DNA of 64,000 nt from Brevipalpus yothersi (lineage: Eukaryota; Arthropoda; Arachnida; Trombidiformes; Tenuipalpidae). The stretch lies in NCBI GenBank assembly GCA_003956705.1, contig QZCP01000690.1:1-64000 (forward strand), in the 5' to 3' direction. The notes under the pieces were generated by a model, which worked only from the letters and a program-made list of their open reading frames with translations, was not told the origin of the DNA and did no database searches. The position numbers were made by a program, and so were the translations under genes. This document shows, piece after piece, positions 1-11,600 of the stretch (its first letter is position 1; every line of letters begins with the position of its first letter).

Positions 1-66
<66 letters not shown>
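1..66. repeat. (GA)33 microsatellite at window edge
   Basis: An uninterrupted GA dinucleotide tract runs from the first base of the window and probably continues to the left. It can be read as an Arg-Glu repeat open into a short tail that stops near position 150, but nothing supports that as a gene. Confidence 0.95.
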
Positions 67-69
<3 letters not shown>

Positions 70-841
70 AAGAGGCTCATGAAAGTGATTTCAAGCGAAA
101 TCGAGAGCTTGAAACGGATTACAAACGATATTATTTAGCTATGAACTTCTAGAACTTCAAATATTGCCCGCTTCGTTTGATGGACGTTGTTGTAAATATA
201 AATCGTTAATTTACTCTATCTCCATTCTTTCCAATACATGGACCAAAACCACATAACACGCACACATATACACTTTACACACACACACACACTTTTGCAT
301 TCAAAAGTCAATCAAGTTCACTAAGTTCACGAATATTAAGTTAAACATGATCACCATTCTGATTACTTTCTCAACAAATGGTTACATTCTGAGCGTTACA
401 AAAAACAGTGTATATTGAATGATGACAATCTTTCCGATAATCTAGTATCACGAGTTTATTCGAAAATCATAAGATTAAAATCAGCTTTGAAAATTGGAAC
501 TCTTTCGCTCGTTCGATTGCCCGAGAATTGATTAATCTCAACCCCAGATTGAGTTGATAGAGAAACTTATTGATTCAATGTTTAGCCATTCAATTTCACC
601 TCTTTTGGTGAACACCTCGATTAGTAATAAAGCGGTGGTGTCAATTCATCACACCATACATTTCAACTGTATATCCTCTCTATCTAATTTATCTTTCCAT
701 ACTGCCACATCTGATTTTCCAGTATCACTTGTTCATCAATTTTTTTTAGGATGAGAAGAGAAGAAAGAAAATTCTTCATCAATTCCCACTTTTTTTGGCC
801 ATTATTTTGAATCTCTTTTTTTCACTCTTCTTCACGCCCAG
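67..841. other. Non-coding stretch upstream of the CRAL-TRIO exon
   Basis: AT-rich sequence with a short (CA)n run near 275-292. The last bases form a pyrimidine-rich tract ending in AG at 840-841, which serves as splice acceptor for the next exon. I could not identify an upstream coding exon here, so the gene's first exon is probably to the left of the window or too short to recognise. Confidence 0.5.
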
Positions 842-1693
842 GTTAATGAGGATGACATGTTTGTCAAGCGATTTTTACTATCACGAAAGCGTAAAGTTGA
901 CGCTACCGTGGACATGATGGCCAACACATTGAGATGGGTTAAACGTGAAGGTTTCACTCGAATTCCATTGAATGCCTTTCCTGCGGAAGTATTTCTCATT
1001 GGAGCTCTGTTTGATTATGAGAAAGATTTGCAAAACAATTACACAATATACATACGAGTTTGCTATATTCTCCGGTGTGGCTACATGGTTCCACACCTGA
1101 TCCGTTGGGCTTCCAAATTTTTCTATGAACTAGATCAGCGTGTACAAGGCTCATTTTACGCTGTGATAATTGATTTTGCCGATTGTGGACTGAGAAATTG
1201 TGAATATGAATTCATTTATCATGCAATCAATACGGTACGCAGCTATCTACCAGCATGTGTTAGCTATATTCTGGTTGTCGATCTGCCCAAAATACTCCGA
1301 TATGGATGGAATGTTATCAAGCGAATAGTGCCTGCAGATCAGCGTAAACTGCTTTATTTTGTTACACGCAATGAAATAGATCAATATATTGCCAAAGAAA
1401 ATTTGCCCGATTTTCTTGGTGGCACATGTACACGACCCCATAAAGGCTTGCCAATGGTTCCTGATGGCTGTCCAACTGCTGTCGAATATGGTATACGGTG
1501 TGGAATTCCACTTGAAGAGTGTCTCAAAGTGGCTCGAGTGTATGAGCCTATCGTGAAACAGTATGGTATCTATGATCTAGGTGAAGATGGAGATCTAGTT
1601 GCGCTGGTTGAAAAGGAGATCAAAAATCGAAAAGAGGGCAAATCTGCTGGCTCAAATATATTAAATCCATTTAATGGGCGTCTTTTAAGCTAA
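842..1693 (+). CDS. CRAL-TRIO (Sec14-like) lipid-binding protein, MOSPD2-like; N-terminus missing
   Basis: This is the terminal coding exon of a CRAL-TRIO protein. It opens in phase 0 after the acceptor AG at 840-841 and reads about 283 residues to TAA at 1693. The first ATG (857) lies inside the conserved N-terminal helix (VNEDDMFVKRFLLSRK), so it is unlikely to be the real start. The CRAL-TRIO-N helix is followed by the lipid-binding lobe, with the typical stretch LPKILRYGWNVIKRIV and the late motif ENLPDFLGG. The family binds hydrophobic ligands or phosphoinositides. The closest family I recall is MOSPD2, which also has an MSP domain and a membrane anchor. Neither is present before the stop, so this is either a CRAL-TRIO-only paralogue or a shortened one. 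No introns interrupt the exon. Confidence 0.8.
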   Translation, partial: VNEDDMFVKRFLLSRKRKVDATVDMMANTLRWVKREGFTRIPLNAFPAEVFLIGALFDYEKDLQNNYTIYIRVCYILRCGYMVPHLIRWASKFFYELDQRVQGSFYAVIIDFADCGLRNCEYEFIYHAINTVRSYLPACVSYILVVDLPKILRYGWNVIKRIVPADQRKLLYFVTRNEIDQYIAKENLPDFLGGTCTRPHKGLPMVPDGCPTAVEYGIRCGIPLEECLKVARVYEPIVKQYGIYDLGEDGDLVALVEKEIKNRKEGKSAGSNILNPFNGRLLS

Positions 1694-2064
1694 TTTTTCG
1701 AATATATTCCATAATATATTTTACATGCTCTATTAGGCCTCAAAATTTTGAAAATAGTTTCACTTTATTTTATATCGTCCTTTTTTTATTTTCTCTCTCT
1801 CTCTCCCTCTTTATCACTCTCCCTCTTCTATAATTTTCCGCTTCCTCCACCAACCACCCCCAAATTCAGATGAGACTCTCAATTAAGCTATGATCGAAGT
1901 TATTTTTGCAATGAATCGCACGCTTACTGGATGTACTGATGCATCCTCCTCAGCCTTACTTCCTCTTCTTTTTTTTCTCTTCTTTTATTCATCCACTTTG
2001 TCCGTCATTCCAATTGAACTCAGAAATAACATGACGTTGATATAAAGCAAAAGCAAGAGAGAAA

Positions 2065-2068
<4 letters not shown>

Positions 2069-2103
<35 letters not shown>
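2069..2103. repeat. (GA)n microsatellite
   Basis: About 17 GA units, preceded by an imperfect GA-rich lead-in from 2055. Confidence 0.9.
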
Positions 2104-2107
<4 letters not shown>

Positions 2108-2294
2108 GAAGCCAACCATTATCAAGTGTGATGAGGATCCAGACAACATCGTTCTTGATACATTCTCTTGCGTCTTCCTCACCCAAATCTGGTCCTTCAT
2201 CTCTCTCTTTACTCACCCCACATTTCTCTTTCGCTCTCCTCCTCCACACTGTCATCCCTCTTCTCCCGCTTACTTTCTCACCGCATCATTTCAC

Positions 2295-2299
<5 letters not shown>

Positions 2300-2349
<50 letters not shown>

Positions 2350-2370
2350 NAGAGAGAGAGAAGAAGAAGA

Positions 2371-2457
<87 letters not shown>
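2300..2457. repeat. (TC)n - N - (AG)n inverted microsatellite
   Basis: A (TC)n tract of about 50 nt runs to 2349. It is followed by one undetermined base at 2350, then (AG)5, four AAG units and a (GA)n tract to about 2456. Abutting complementary TC and AG arms separated by a single N suggest a collapsed or artificially joined repeat, not a natural palindrome. Confidence 0.9.
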
Positions 2458-2460
<3 letters not shown>

Positions 2461-3622
2461 AAATGAAATGGGTTAAATTTTTTTTTCTTTTTCGCGTCTC
2501 ATCATATTGTATCCAATGATCACAAGAATGATTACCAGAGTTTACCTGATCTTCCATTCCATGATAAACTTTCCCAAGAAATTGGATGCAGGCTGTGTAT
2601 GGACCAGAGTGGATGAGGCCTGCATGACATGGTGAGGAAAAATGGTTAAAATCAATTTGATCCACTCTTTTCGAATGATGAGGATGGAGAGAATGTTGAA
2701 AGAAGTAACCAAAAGGTAGATGTACCATCCAGCATCAATTGAGCATCACTATCGGTAGGCTTTTCCATTCAATTACTCTTACTGTTCATTCATCACCCAG
2801 CAAACTGTATATAAACATGATTATGGTTATTGAAAGCTCATCTAACGCTCAATATTTTCCCGATAATCATATATATATATATATATACTCACTCTTGTAT
2901 TGATCGCAATGGTTCATCATCTAATCATGACCTGATTCCGGATCTTATCTCAATTGGAGAAGGCTGAAAAAGGTTGTGCAACTGCTGCTTCCGAAAAGGC
3001 TACTCGTTTGAATTATTCCCTTCTATTACCTCTAACTTTTTCTTCTCTCTCGGTTCGATTCCACTTTTTTTTATATGTCCATTGATTGTTTCTTTATCAC
3101 TGCCCATATAATAAGATTTTGATGGCAAAAAGTACATTCCACTCCTTTCATCTATCCACCTAAGCGATGGTAATCATGATGGACATGATAAAGCCATTCG
3201 ATTCCCAGAAGAGAGCTCAATAATCTTTCTCTCACTTTTGTGTTTGTGTCCTCTTTGATATCCTGAAATAAGGTCATGATCATGAAGTTACACGAGCTTG
3301 TCGTCATGTGCCAATCAGAGAGAATGGTTAAAATTACTTTGATTAGATGTAAACTCGAGCCAAGGAAAAATTTTCATGATCATAGAGAGCAAGACAATGT
3401 ACAAGAGAGAAAGATCATCAAGAAAGTCATCTATCTGGACCTTCTACTGTATTTTTTTAACATTAAGCGAATACATATTCAATTCGCTTCCGATTTTTAT
3501 CATGAATTCATATCTAACAATCAGATGGCCCAGTTACATGGTAAACCGGAACAATTTTCACATGGAGATGAGCTTCTTTTCTCAGTATATCAGATGAATG
3601 GGAGTTTTTTCATTGTATTATT

Positions 3623-3623
<1 letters not shown>

Positions 3624-3687
<64 letters not shown>
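3624..3687. repeat. (GA)n microsatellite
   Basis: About 32 uninterrupted GA units. They create a spurious Arg-Glu reading frame. Confidence 0.95.
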
Positions 3688-3690
<3 letters not shown>

Positions 3691-4169
3691 GAGCTGGGTA
3701 AATCACGGAGACTAGTTAATTATCCCAATGACATCAGATGATTTCCGATTGATTGGATTGAGCAAGAGATAACCAACAACCAACAGGTTAATAGCTTAGC
3801 AGCTAAGATGATATTGGATGATTTGGTAGAATGTGATTATTTCTCTCTCGGGGAAAAAGTAAGTATTCATCTCTGATTACTATCGAAAGCACAAGTGGCC
3901 ATACTTTGATCATGATAAGAGAGGATCTAGTTTTCATCATTTCATCAGTTGAAGGTTCACAAGGGAAAACAATGCAAAGGACATTTCTCACATACACATA
4001 CAAATCAACGCTCATTGTATCACCTATCGTCCTTGATCATTGTTGGCCAATCCACAATGAAATGATGGAAAAAAAAGTATCATCAATTGAAAGGGAAAAT
4101 GATCCATGAACACGCTTCCTCATCAACCGATCAGGGAGGACATCGATGATTTTAGCCTGATACCGACCA

Positions 4170-4178
4170 TGTATAAAT
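4170..4178 (+). promoter_or_regulatory. TATA-like box of the TIL-domain gene
   Basis: The sequence GTATAAATG lies 121 nt upstream of the predicted start codon at 4291, a plausible core promoter with a short 5' leader. It is a motif match only; the transcription start was not determined. Confidence 0.4.
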
Positions 4179-4290
4179 GATTCATGTTCATAGCAAAAAA
4201 TTCGATTCGCTTTCTATGAACACAGTTGCTAACCATAATTTCTTGTTACATTTTTTCGGAATAAGTTTTTTCCTTTACAATTTATCCAAA

Positions 4291-4662
4291 ATGCAGCTCA
4301 TTAGTGCCATCGTTCTAGTATCATTGATTGGATTATCTTTATCCGTGGCCCTTCCTTACCCAGGTAAGGGATTTTTTCCTACCTATCCAGGACATCCTAA
4401 ATATCCATCTTCTTCCGGATTGAGTGATGGAAATGATCCTTCTGGAGTATCTGGTGGACAATCAGGCTCAGGATACCCTCCAAACCCGATGAATTGTCCT
4501 CACAATCAAAAGTTTAATACGTGTAATAGTGCTTGCCCAAAGACATGTGAAAATAAGGATAAAGACATATTCTGCATCAAATTGTGCGTTATTGGCTGTG
4601 GTTGTCCTGACGGTAAAGTTCTCAACAAAATTGGACAATGTATCAGTCCAAATGAATGTTGA
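4291..4662 (+). CDS. Secreted TIL-domain (trypsin inhibitor-like) protein, 123 aa
   Basis: This is a single-exon gene. The ATG at 4291 starts a clean signal peptide (MQLISAIVLVSLIGLSLSVA, cleavage near residue 20). A Pro/Gly/Ser-rich linker (about 21-68) follows, then one C-terminal TIL domain with all ten cysteines at residues 69, 78, 82, 86, 95, 99, 103, 105, 117 and 123, ending exactly on the last cysteine. TIL domains have five disulfides, and many members inhibit serine proteases; arthropods use them in saliva, haemolymph and egg coats. The target here is unknown. I chose this start because the signal peptide begins exactly there; the longer upstream frame (from 4177) lacks one. AATAAA signals lie at 4867 and 4876. 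The minus-strand gene at 22-23 kb carries a related domain with the same cysteine spacing class. Confidence 0.85.
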   Translation: MQLISAIVLVSLIGLSLSVALPYPGKGFFPTYPGHPKYPSSSGLSDGNDPSGVSGGQSGSGYPPNPMNCPHNQKFNTCNSACPKTCENKDKDIFCIKLCVIGCGCPDGKVLNKIGQCISPNEC

Positions 4663-4899
4663 TCCGAAACGGAATGTTTGTCAGATCTGTTGTTCATTGA
4701 TATGGTTGGATCAAGAATATATTAGCAAACGATAAGAGCTTTGAATATCTATCTCATTTTATCGCCAACATGAATCGCGCTTTGTTCTGTACTTTGTAAG
4801 GAAAATTTTGTGGCTAAATTGTATCATCTTATCTTTTCCAATGCATATTATGTAACTAACTTGTTAAATAAACGCAATAAAAAATGCTAAATATGAATA

Positions 4900-6150
4900 A
4901 ACTCGAAAAGTAATCCAAACAGAATTGGAGAGTGAAAATCATCAAAAGAATTTAAAAATGAAACTAGCAGGGCTTAGAACCTGAGAAGTTAATTTTATTC
5001 CATTTCATCGGGCGCTTTTCATAATTGATTCAACAGTGGAGAAAAAAACCTGATCCAAAGTACATGTATCTACACACAACTAATGACAATGCAATTAGCA
5101 GGTAACAATAGTGTGATGAACTTCAGTTAGTTTTCGACTCAATCACATTGTCAGTAGGAAAATTGGATTCATTCTATCCTACCAACTTGGTCAGTAGTGA
5201 TCGAAAAGCTTCTGATGTGAAAGGGTTTGAATGTATGATTTATATCATAAAATTTCATCATACTTTCGCGATGATTAATGTTCAGTATGGAGAAGGATCT
5301 GCCCAAACGGATTGCTGAAAAATTCTAGTTAACATGCAGCAATCATCTAGGGAGCATTCGAAAATTTCAACACACTTACTTGATCAGATGACCAGCAACA
5401 CTCAAGAATTGTAAAAGATGGATTTAATGTACAAAAAAATCAGTAGGATTGGTGGCTATGTAGAGAGCAAAGTCCCCAATGAAATAAGAATATCTATCGA
5501 AACAAATAGATCAACGATGATATGAGTGATTAATTTGATCATTTTTCCCATAGTTGAATCCTTTTGCCAAGGATATGAGTGGTTGAAGTTTACTCTCTCT
5601 TTCGCTCTATATCAATTTTGCTGATTGGTTTTGCAAAGTAAATCATCTCATAAAAAACCAACAATAATTGAGTCTTGAGACAAAAATGAACTGAGAACAT
5701 GATCGATAACAATTTAATCCTATCTGTCCAAACAATTGCAACACTCTCACACACACACACCTGAAAGTGAAGAAGTATAGAATCTACAATCTACATGGTA
5801 TACATGTATATCATTAGAATTAATCACACTCTATGAATGATTGAAGTTCAGCGTTGAAAATTCGGTGGCTTTTCAACTGGACCTCAATAATCTCTATGAA
5901 ATGATAGGCTTTTACCTCCGATCAATTAATCGAATCAGATATCATTTGAAGGCTTCAATTTTCATTCTACATGAGAGACCAGAACATGCTTCTGGAAAAT
6001 TATCTTTCTGTGGGTTCATCATAGTTCATTTGATCATCTTTGAGAAATAAATGCTTTATTTTCGAGAGAATAAACTTGCAAACATGAACGAATGTAGGAA
6101 ACAATCTGAATATAGTGAATATGATCCTACTCTTTTCGATCCCACCGACT
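4900..6150. other. Intergenic stretch containing a probable decayed gene copy
   Basis: There is no intact coding frame. Parts resemble the leader and 3' region of the secreted-protein gene at 6.35 kb (see the separate entry at 5230-5665). A short (CA)n run lies near 5748-5761. Confidence 0.4.
5230..5665 (+). pseudogene. Probable relic of the 6.35-kb secreted-protein gene (coding part lost)
   Basis: Near 5250-5290 the sequence reads TTTCATCATA, then GATGATTAATGTTCAGT; near 6205-6238 the neighbouring gene's leader reads TTTCATCATA, then GATGATTGATGTTCAGT. Downstream, CAGCAACACTCAAGAATTGTAA (near 5391) parallels a similar stretch (near 6732) after that gene's stop. The end TTTTGCAAAGTAAATC (near 5630) parallels the polyadenylation region TTTTGCAAAATAAATC at 6970. 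Between leader and 3' parts there is no counterpart of the roughly 350-nt coding sequence. I infer a duplicate whose coding region was deleted. The comparison was by eye, not a scored alignment. Confidence 0.4.
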
Positions 6151-6352
6151 AAATCATTTTTAACCAGCTATGGAGTGAAATAGTTGTATGATTGATGTCA
6201 CTGAATTTCATCATATGCCATTGATGATTGATGTTCAGTGCGAAAAAAAATCTACTCAAAGAGATTTCGATGAGATTGTAGTTAATATTCGATTATCCAG
6301 TTCTTTATCCAGAGTTTTGAGAAAACCCTTTCAGTCCCATCACTTGATCAAA

Positions 6353-6700
6353 ATGAAATTTATCAGTTCAATTGTATTATTGTCAACCATATATTTGGCT
6401 CAACAGACAAACGCTCAGCCTGTTGTAACAACTACCAATACAGGACCTTTTGGTAATAATCTTTTTACAGGGACTCAAACATTTCCAATAGCTACACCAG
6501 GAACTCTTGTTGCTGCTCCTACTGCTGATCCTGCGACTGGAGGTGTTGCAACTAAATTGGGAAATGTTGTTGATCGTGTTTTGCCTACGGACTTTTTGTT
6601 TACAAATGTTGGCCAAGGTTTCAATTTGCAAGCTTTCCCAGCTACAGATCTTCTTCAAAATTTAAAAGGTGTTCTCCCGGGATATAATGTCTATGGCTGA
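6353..6700 (+). CDS. Small secreted low-complexity protein, 115 aa, family unknown
   Basis: The ATG at 6353 starts a signal peptide (MKFISSIVLLSTIYLAQQTNA, predicted cleavage near residue 21). A mature chain of about 94 residues follows, rich in Thr, Pro, Ala, Gly and Asn, with no cysteine and no domain I recognise. It is a single exon ending in TGA at 6698-6700, with AATAAA at 6978. An in-frame upstream extension to 6188 exists but would bury the signal peptide, so I reject it. The start MKFI..IVLL resembles the signal peptide of the minus-strand secreted gene at 24 kb, and nearby DNA carries apparent broken copies, so it probably belongs to a locally duplicating, fast-evolving secreted family. 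Function unknown. Confidence 0.65.
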   Translation: MKFISSIVLLSTIYLAQQTNAQPVVTTTNTGPFGNNLFTGTQTFPIATPGTLVAAPTADPATGGVATKLGNVVDRVLPTDFLFTNVGQGFNLQAFPATDLLQNLKGVLPGYNVYG

Positions 6701-8634
6701 ATGGTCCGTTCAGTCAAGTTTACAGCAAAAAATCAGCAGCTTTCAAGAATCGTAATAAATTGGTCGTGATTAAGGGATTTTATTCAACTTACTAGCGATT
6801 GTCTAGGAGACCAACTTCCTAATAGAAAAAGACAGTCTATCGACATTATTAATCGAACACTGATGCGAATGGATTGCTGAACACATGACCATAATTGATT
6901 GGAATTGCCAAGTACATGATTTTTGACTTTCTAATCTCTTTTCCATTTTATCTTGATGTATCTGACTGTTTTTGCAAAATAAATCTTCCGAAAAAATGCC
7001 GATTCTGTGGGTTCTCTAAAAACTCTTCTAAGCAGTCTTGTGAGTGGTAAATTTTCAATGAGAAAAAGTTTCTCGATACCCAAATAGTTGGAACCTCGTT
7101 CAATTACGCTAAGACTTATCGGCGTTATGGCTTAAATTAGACTATCCAAATAGTCTAGTTTGGTTAATTTTTCTGGTTAATTTGGCCAGTTTTATTCAGC
7201 ACTCTCATGAACGTGGAGGAAATTCACAAAATTTGTGGAATTCATGATTGATGAATAACTTCATCGTACAGTATTTCACTTTGATTAATGTTCAGGGCAA
7301 AAAGCGCCTGTTCAGGGTATTTACAAGGAATTGAAGTTTGTAGGCAATTATTATGTGATGAATTTTACTCTCCCCTAACGGAATTATTTTACTAGAGTGG
7401 GAATGGTCATCATGATTATCATATTTTCTATTATTGCAATCTATATGCCACAAAAACTGATCTTCAATGCTTCAATGCTTCAATCTGGCATGAGCTCTGA
7501 TGGCTAGGCAAGTATCCCTCAACCTACTGCTTGAAGCACTACTTGATGGTACCAAAAAAATCCCATTAGAACACTCAAAAATTGGTCAAAATGGCTTGGG
7601 CTCATGAGTTTTTTCCAAGGTAATTATATTAAATAACATTGGCAGCCTGTTTTTTCACTGAGAAAACCTTGGAATCACTATGGAACTCAATGTTACAGTT
7701 CCAAGAGTGATGAACGAATTATTCCGTGGATTGGACAAGATTCCTTTACACATTTATCTCACATAGATTTTAGTAATCAATAGACTTTCTTGGCCCTCCT
7801 TATCAAGAAAACCATAGATAAAACTCATCATTCAATTATTGTCTTATCATTATTACTCATTTATTCATGTCTAAGTTAAAATCTGCGTATGTGTGATAAG
7901 CAACCGATATTACGTCACAATTTTGGAAGATAAACAATCCCAGCGCACTCGGTTCAATCTATCATGAATGTTTTTCCCGGAAAAAACATTCTTCCAAGAG
8001 AAAGATGGTTAAATGCAAACAAGTAAATATGCAATAATTCAGGTGAAGTTCAATAATCAATGAACGATACTGAGTTGAGTTAAGTTGAGTTAAAAGCTGA
8101 AGGAGATCAATTAAGACTCAAGAGAAAGAGAGAGAGAGAGAGAAGCGTTATTCAAACTAAAATGGGATCGATAGATATGTATGAAATTTTGTAATTCAAA
8201 TGATCTGAAGATACTGTTCCAGAAGAGGAACATCTAATCAATCAGCTAAGCCACAAGAATATTACCATCCAAGTTCCCAGATGATTGTGTATGATACATT
8301 CATTCAAGTCAACATGACCCGTTTGAATAGATTGGAGAAAGTGAAAGAAATTTCGATAAATTGAGTAGAGTATATTCTATCTATTCCCTACTCTCACTTC
8401 GAATGCATATATATATATATACTATATGTATACACTTTAAGCAACTCAATTATATATCCAAAACATTTTCCTTTGATCATCTTGCCGTCCACCTTAATTG
8501 ATCTTCGACTTTTTGCTTCTTCTACCCACTTCAATGGAGCTAAATGTGGCTTTTCGAATGAAAATGGGAGGAATATACTCTTCATCAAGACAGTAGAATG
8601 ATAATGGTGGCTTTTCAAGCTTGAATGTTGAAAC

Positions 8635-8636
8635 AT

Positions 8637-8687
<51 letters not shown>
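8635..8687. repeat. (CT)n microsatellite
   Basis: About 26 CT units in an otherwise gene-free region. Confidence 0.95.
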
Positions 8688-8689
<2 letters not shown>

Positions 8690-11600
8690 AATGCCAGCCA
8701 ATTTTGCCTGAAAATCAAAAACATAATTTTCTACTCGTCCATGGCTGTAGGAAAGTATAAATCAATTGACTTCAAAACATATCGATCGATACATTGACCA
8801 TAACATAAGGTTCATGTTTACCAATTCACATGATGAATGGACTCTGGATAGAATGAAATAAACAGAATGTGTGATGTAATCAATGGAATTTTGCATGGCC
8901 TACAATGAACAAACCCATATACTATTCTGGGCACTTTCATCTTCTTTCTTGGTCAATAACTTTCACTCGTGCTCCCCACATTTCTCTCGCTCTCATTTCC
9001 AACCATACCACCGAGAAAGAGGAAGAGAAAGAAAGAGAGAGACATTCTCTCCCTAGACTCAATCGAAGCCATGAGCCATGAGCATGTTTGACCCAATTCT
9101 GAGCAGCTTAAAAGAGGTGAACGAACATGTATATACCACAAATAATGAAGATCTAGGGTCGATCTCTTTGGAAAAGCTTCTGGATGAAGCAAGAAAAAGA
9201 AGAAAAGTTGGAAACTGCATGATGATGACAAGAATTCCTGCGCACATTGGAAAGTTATATCATCTTCCTCCATCAGAAGAGTAGAGATGCCGAGAATTCT
9301 GAGAATGAGCCAGAAAAATGAGGCTTTGTATAAAGTTCAAGTAGAATGAGGGAGAGAAAGAGAGAAATGAACTAGGGATAAAAGTAGAGTAACATGAAAT
9401 ATATTATGCTCTTCCTTATCAGAGAAATTTTTCAATTAGAATTGGGCGAGAACCAGATAAAGAACACTTGTCATACATCATACAAGCAATATAATAAATG
9501 AGTGATGCAACCTTTCCCGTATCTTATCTGGATTGCTTTAAAATTTTGAAATTCAATCAATTGCTCATCAAGATGCATATCGATAATCTGAAAGATTCTT
9601 CTCTCATTTCATTTTTCCCAAAACAGTATCAATATCATGAAGTGATCTTGATGAGTAGCTATTATCGCTACCAATTGATAGTCAACTTCCTGATCTGACA
9701 AGAGAGAGAAAATATTTGAGATGATAGCCGGTAGTCAAGATGATGTACTTCGATGATATCGAAGCGAAAGCGATTCTGAAGTGTTCGAGAATAGAGATAA
9801 GCTGCATTCTGAATATTCATACCGTTACTGTTGCAATTTGGACGTGGATTGTAAGAGGAGATCGATTGCAAAACATACAGCTATGTTCCAAAATATCAAG
9901 TAAGGAAGAGCGGAAAAACCTTTTTATTGGGCAAATGTTGAGAGAAAAAAAGAGCAAAATTGGCGAACATCCGATAGGAAATGTATTGGCAAAGTGACAC
10001 AGGACGTGCTTACTTTGAATCTATCAATAGTAGGGAAGAATCGATGGTTGACAAGTGGGTGGTGAAGGCAAAATGTTGAAGCAGCCAGGAAAAGGTTGGA
10101 CTCGATTTGTGGTCACAGTGAATGCTAATGATTTGAAATCAAATCAGCAGTTATTGGTTTATCGGAGGCTGAAGATGATGAACACAATCGATGAGAATGA
10201 AGAATAAGGAGTGGAAAATAGAATTGAAGAAAATGCTTTGATTTGATTCAATTTTTCTTTGAATCCAAGTTATCATACTAATTAGATGGATAATTAGATT
10301 GACGAATTTGGATATTCTTACTTATTTTCTTCCACTTTTGTTGTGAGAAGTTGGAACCATTAGGGGGATGAAGAGTTGTGCAATTGAGTATTGTTTGAAT
10401 GGAGAGGAGAGGAAACAATTCGGCTACAATTAGAAGATGTTGGAAATGTTTAATTAATGTATCAATTTTGGGTGAAAGAAGGAAGTGGCAAAAAAAGGAA
10501 AGACAAAAAAATGGATAAAAAAAGGTGAGAATGTTGAATAAATGTGGAAAACAGGATAATCGGGAAGATATATATCTTCAGCTCACGATTAAGGTAAGCT
10601 TAAAACTGTTTCTATTCACGATTTTTTTGGACTCAAGAGTGGTGCATAAAAAATCAACTCAAATAGAAACACACATCACAATAGAGTTTGATGAGCTAAA
10701 ATAGCCAGCCAGCTACATGTATATAAATTGGAATTGAGAGAGAAAGATAGAAAGAGCCTTAAAAATGTTGGAAAACTTTCTCATTTCCCTTTTTGGTGTA
10801 ATTTCTTGATAAAATGGTTCCAATTTGGAATAAAATTTTGTCATCAGTAGAGAAAAAAAGAAAAGAAGAAGATTCTGAAGAATTTTTTGGGTGAATTTAA
10901 CAATTTATAGTTGAATATAATGGAAGTGAATCGAGAGCCAAGTTTCCTTTGCTTTGGATGAATTTTTCTCATTTCAAAAGCACTCTCTAACTGGTATGAC
11001 TATTCTGGAATCTAGTCTATAGTTCAAAAAAGTCTAGAAAATAGGCAAAAATATATCTGTGCTAATGTGGAAGGGTTTTCCATCATCATCACTCGAAAAG
11101 CTTGGCCCAGTTTCTTGTGTGAATCTTACTCGATGATTTGCCATGAAAATCGAAAGCAGCGACAAAACGATGACCTGAAATAATGAGATTTCCTGATAAT
11201 CATATTGTTCATGGTGACTTACATGGACAGCGGGAGAAAGAGGAGGATTTCAGATTCTTTTGAGTGTGTACTCTAAGATTCATGAGACAATATATACATA
11301 TCATGAAAGCGACAGAGGAAGTAACAAAAAGACAGGATAAAATCAGACAAGCAAGCCAGAGGATTTGATCTGAAAGAATGTCGAGAGAGAAAGAAGAGAA
11401 GAAAAGTATAATTCTCTCACAATGTTCCACTCACTTGATGATTTTGTTCTCAAAACCAGCATTTCAATTACGCTCTGATTATTTCTCATGAATTTTTGGG
11501 TAACATCTTCACCTCTCACCCTGTAAGGCTCTTAAATCATTTTTTTCTCTCTTTCTTCTCCGATTGTGAGAATGAGAGACAAAACACAAACATCAGTAGG

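Larger units (their letters stand above)
1694..4140. other. Gene-free stretch with microsatellites
   Basis: About 2.4 kb of AT-rich DNA with several CT/GA tracts (listed separately), an (AT)n run near 2867-2886 and pyrimidine-rich sequence at 1790-1850. All long open frames here come from the dinucleotide repeats. I see no supported gene. Confidence 0.6.

Noticed and set aside
63..150. Short open tail after the first GA tract (ETEEAHESDFKRNRELETDY...), a candidate N- or C-terminal exon
   Set aside because: No start codon, no donor site before the stop, and the upstream part is pure repeat. The faint resemblance to a MOSPD2 N-terminus is too short to use.
2128..2728. Open frames of 100-145 codons made of Arg-Glu or Leu-Ser repeats
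   Set aside because: They are translations of the (GA)n/(CT)n tracts on both strands, run through an undetermined base, and have no domain outside the repeat.
3276..3701. 141-codon plus-strand frame ending in an Arg-Glu repeat
   Set aside because: Its tail is the GA microsatellite, and the first part has no recognisable domain, signal peptide or splice context.
4363..4389. CAG-GTAAGG donor-like and TATCCAG acceptor-like sites inside the 4.3-kb TIL gene
   Set aside because: The implied intron would be only 27 nt, shorter than any intron seen here. Reading through gives a continuous Pro/Gly linker.
7138..7157. Perfect 8-bp inverted repeat TAGACTAT-CCAA-ATAGTCTA
   Set aside because: The stem is short with weak extension and not in a miRNA-like precursor context. 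Such repeats are expected by chance in AT-rich DNA.
9078..9284. 68-codon plus-strand frame (MSMFDPILSSLKEVNEHVYT...)
   Set aside because: Plausible composition, but no family, no polyadenylation signal and no partner exons; indistinguishable from chance in this length class.
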